A stretch of 8,207 nucleotides of DNA from Nitrospiraceae bacterium (lineage in GTDB: Bacteria; Nitrospirota; Thermodesulfovibrionia; Thermodesulfovibrionales; UBA1546), in NCBI GenBank assembly GCA_003535475.1, contig DOHC01000174.1:1-8207 (forward strand), in the 5' to 3' direction. This document shows, piece by piece, positions 6,875 through 8,207 of this stretch (position 1 is the stretch's first letter; each line of letters opens with the position of its first letter). A model generated the notes under the pieces. It saw only the letters and a list, made by a program, of their open reading frames with translations. It made no database searches and had not been told where the DNA came from. Both the position numbers and the translations under genes were made by a program.

Positions 6875-7764
6875 TAATGGAAACCAATTTATCCGATGTT
6901 AAATTTCTGAGAAGAGGAAAGGTGCGAGATGTCTATGAGATAGATGACTATCTTCTGATAATAGCTACCGACAGGGTCTCTGCATTTGATGTTGTTCTTC
7001 CGAATGGAATTCCGGATAAGGGCAGGATTCTTACACAGATATCAATATACTGGTTCAATCAGATGAAGGACATTATTGAAAATCATATTGTTGCGACTGA
7101 CGTTAAAGACTATCCAGAGGTTTTGCATAAATACAAAGACATCATTGAAGGCAGGAGCATGCTTGTTAAGAAGGCAAAACCCATGCCTGTTGAATGCATT
7201 GTGAGGGGGTATCTTTCAGGCTCAGGATGGAAGGAATATAAAAAATCAGGCACAGTATGCGGCATCAGGCTCCCTGAAGGTCTTGTAGAATCTTCAAGAA
7301 TTGATGAGCCCATATTTACGCCGAGCACTAAGGCAGAAGAGGGGCATGATATAAACGTAAGTTTTGATGAGATGAGAAAGATTGTCGGTGATGATACTGC
7401 AAACAAGCTCAGGGATACAAGCATCAGAGTTTATAAAAAAGCGAGAGAGATGGCAGAGAAAAGAGGGATAATCATTGCAGATACAAAGATGGAGTTTGGC
7501 ATATATCAAGATGCAGGATGCAAGATGCAGGAAGGGAAGTTGATTCTGATAGATGAGATTCTTACGCCCGATTCATCGCGCTTTTGGTCAATGAAAGACT
7601 ATAAGCCAGGAAAAAGTCAGGACAGCTTTGACAAGCAGATTGTCCGCGACTATCTTTTAACCCTTGACTGGAACCAGACATATCCCGGCCCCAAACTTCC
7701 TGATGAAATTGTTGAAAAGACAGCGGCGAGGTATAGGGAGATATTGGGGATATTGACGGCGTAG
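6862..7764 (+). CDS. purC: Phosphoribosylaminoimidazole-succinocarboxamide synthase (SAICAR synthetase)
   Basis: This cytoplasmic enzyme of purine synthesis joins CAIR and aspartate with ATP to form SAICAR. At 300 aa it is the long form of the family. Motifs in order: nucleotide-binding [11 protein letters not shown] (17-27), [20 protein letters not shown] (35-54), [17 protein letters not shown] (110-126), [19 protein letters not shown] (145-163), [10 protein letters not shown] (204-213), [14 protein letters not shown] (229-242) and [11 protein letters not shown] (255-265). All are intact, so the protein should be active. Residues about 216-224 (QDAGCKMQE), between EFGIY and GKLILIDE, are encoded by a heptamer tandem repeat and lengthen a turn that is normally very short. 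The start is set by AGGAGG five bases upstream and overlaps the ATPase stop by 13 bases. Nothing links purC functionally to cation transport, so its place here may be only positional. No strong terminator directly follows it. Confidence 0.96.
   Translation: MSNIVMETNLSDVKFLRRGKVRDVYEIDDYLLIIATDRVSAFDVVLPNGIPDKGRILTQISIYWFNQMKDIIENHIVATDVKDYPEVLHKYKDIIEGRSMLVKKAKPMPVECIVRGYLSGSGWKEYKKSGTVCGIRLPEGLVESSRIDEPIFTPSTKAEEGHDINVSFDEMRKIVGDDTANKLRDTSIRVYKKAREMAEKRGIIIADTKMEFGIYQDAGCKMQEGKLILIDEILTPDSSRFWSMKDYKPGKSQDSFDKQIVRDYLLTLDWNQTYPGPKLPDEIVEKTAARYREILGILTA
7507..7532 (+). repeat. Tract C: 7-bp tandem repeats inside purC
   Basis: Three heptamers GATGCAG, GATGCAA, GATGCAG (7510-7530) form a tandem array. 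Seen at double period, CAAGATGCAGGA occurs at 7507-7518 and again at 7521-7532. It encodes DAGCKMQE (residues 217-224), between two strongly conserved strands of SAICAR synthetase. The family usually has only a short turn there, so about 7-9 residues appear to have been added in frame. Confidence 0.82.
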
Positions 7765-7784
7765 GGGTATAGTAGTATAGTAGA
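7761..7784 (+). repeat. Tract D: 8-bp tandem repeat just after purC
   Basis: TATAGTAG is repeated exactly twice at 7768-7783. Read in another phase, GTAGGGGT, ATAGTAGT and ATAGTAGA are three imperfect copies that begin inside the purC stop codon. The array fills most of the 32-base gap between purC and the convergent gene. It is short, but it has the same 8-bp period class as tract B. Confidence 0.65.
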
Positions 7785-7796
7785 GCATGTCATGGT

Positions 7797-8072
7797 TTAA
7801 TCCTTATATGAGGACACCCTGATCATCTCTATGGGTAGCTCCTTGCCGCAATGCTTGCAAACTATTGCATCTTCTTTAATGATCTCTGCACAGTAAGGGC
7901 ACTTTTTGGTATACCCTTTAGATGCCATAGGTGGAAGCAAGGCAATAACAATAATAAGCAAAGGGAAAAGGGCGCATAGTATAAACCACAATATCGGACT
8001 GCGCCCTTTTCTTGCAGCTATAATGCCGCCTGCAATGCCTGCAATGATAACCAGCAAGACATATCTAAACAA
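7797..8072 (-). CDS. Small membrane protein with C-terminal zinc ribbon
   Basis: This 91-aa protein has two predicted membrane helices (about residues 3-20 and 28-48), separated by the basic loop RKGRSP, then a zinc ribbon with CPYC (58-61) and CKHC (72-75). The layout, with KGRSPxxWF between helices and KKCPYCAEIIKEDAIVCKHCGKEL after them, is a widespread bacterial arrangement of unknown function. The start is a TTG at 8072-8070. An in-frame TAG sits four codons upstream and no ATG occurs before residue 49, so TTG is the only reasonable start; a strong ribosome-binding site is lacking. It lies 31 bases downstream of the SPFH-like gene on the same strand, so the two are probably co-transcribed. 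It converges with purC, only 32 bases away. A perfect 11-bp inverted repeat lies within it. Confidence 0.82.
   Translation of the reverse strand: MFRYVLLVIIAGIAGGIIAARKGRSPILWFILCALFPLLIIVIALLPPMASKGYTKKCPYCAEIIKEDAIVCKHCGKELPIEMIRVSSYKD
7966..8010. terminator. Perfect 11-bp inverted repeat inside the zinc-ribbon gene, possible bidirectional terminator
   Basis: AAAAGGGCGCA (7966-7976) and TGCGCCCTTTT (8000-8010) are exact reverse complements with a 23-base spacer. On either strand this gives a GC-core stem (GGGCGC) ending in a T run, the form of an intrinsic terminator. For the + strand it would lie about 200 bases after purC, whose own 3' gap has no hairpin. The loop is long for a terminator, and the sequence also encodes conserved protein residues, so chance cannot be excluded. 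Confidence 0.4.
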
Positions 8073-8103
8073 TGGGAATCTCTACTTTCTTCTTATTATT
8101 AGT

Positions 8104-8207
8104 TTATTTTTTATGTATATCTCCCACACCAATAAATGGCACTGCTCCACCGCCTGTAACCTGGGGGAGTATCCCATTCCATTTATCTATAGCCTTGAGA
8201 TTAGCCT
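8104..8207 (-). CDS. SPFH/prohibitin-like protein, C-terminal end only
   Basis: The gene enters from the right edge. Only the last 33 codons and the TAA at 8104-8106 are inside the window. The peptide reads ANLKAIDKWNGILPQVTGGG and then AVPFIGVGDIHKK. The pattern KAIxKWxGxLPQVTGG-x-VPFI is what I recall from the C-terminus of bacterial prohibitin-family (SPFH/Band 7) membrane scaffold proteins. The catch is that so short a tail gives limited evidence, and the core SPFH domain is not visible. It is followed after 31 bases by the zinc-ribbon membrane protein on the same strand, so a small operon is likely. Membrane anchoring and oligomer formation would be expected from the family. Confidence 0.6.
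   Translation of the reverse strand, partial: ANLKAIDKWNGILPQVTGGGAVPFIGVGDIHKK

Noticed and set aside
7765..7796. Intrinsic terminator directly after purC
   Set aside because: The gap holds only the octamer array and a minor CATG repeat, with no stable stem followed by a T run.

Overview
This window is gene-dense bacterial DNA of moderate GC. Eight genes or gene remnants on the + strand are packed with overlaps or short gaps, and two genes at the right end lie on the - strand and converge on them. The bacterial housekeeping genes (htpX, purC), the archaeal-type PEP carboxylase and the abundance of short 7-8 bp tandem repeats would fit an uncultured lineage such as the Nitrospirota. That placement is a guess from gene style; no rRNA or other marker is present to settle it.

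Positions 1-733 hold the 3' part of htpX, a membrane zinc metalloprotease gene. Its reading frame is clean on both sides but interrupted by two in-frame stops (TAG 473-475, TAA 491-493) between the HEXXH motif and the third zinc ligand. Positions 734-3378 form a tight translationally linked run: beta-carbonic anhydrase, archaeal-type PEP carboxylase (4-bp overlap), a small PGPGW-type membrane protein (4-bp overlap, GTG start) and a 99-aa zinc-ribbon protein (14-bp overlap). The first two make an obvious pair, because the anhydrase produces the bicarbonate that PEP carboxylase fixes into oxaloacetate.

Positions 3421-6874 carry two cation transporters: a GDT1/TMEM165-family (UPF0016) protein and a full-length P2A Ca2+-type ATPase. 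The ATPase stop overlaps the start of purC (SAICAR synthetase, 6862-7764). On the - strand, the last 33 codons of an SPFH/prohibitin-like gene (8104-8207) are followed by a small zinc-ribbon membrane protein (7797-8072).

The most unusual layer is a set of four unrelated short tandem repeats with 7- or 8-bp periods. Two lie in the nucleotide-binding domain of the ATPase gene, one lies in the conserved C-terminal half of purC, and one lies just after purC. Neither period is a multiple of three, yet all three coding tracts keep the frame open. Tract A is also a long imperfect palindrome. This looks like active small-repeat insertion or expansion that was filtered by selection for frame.
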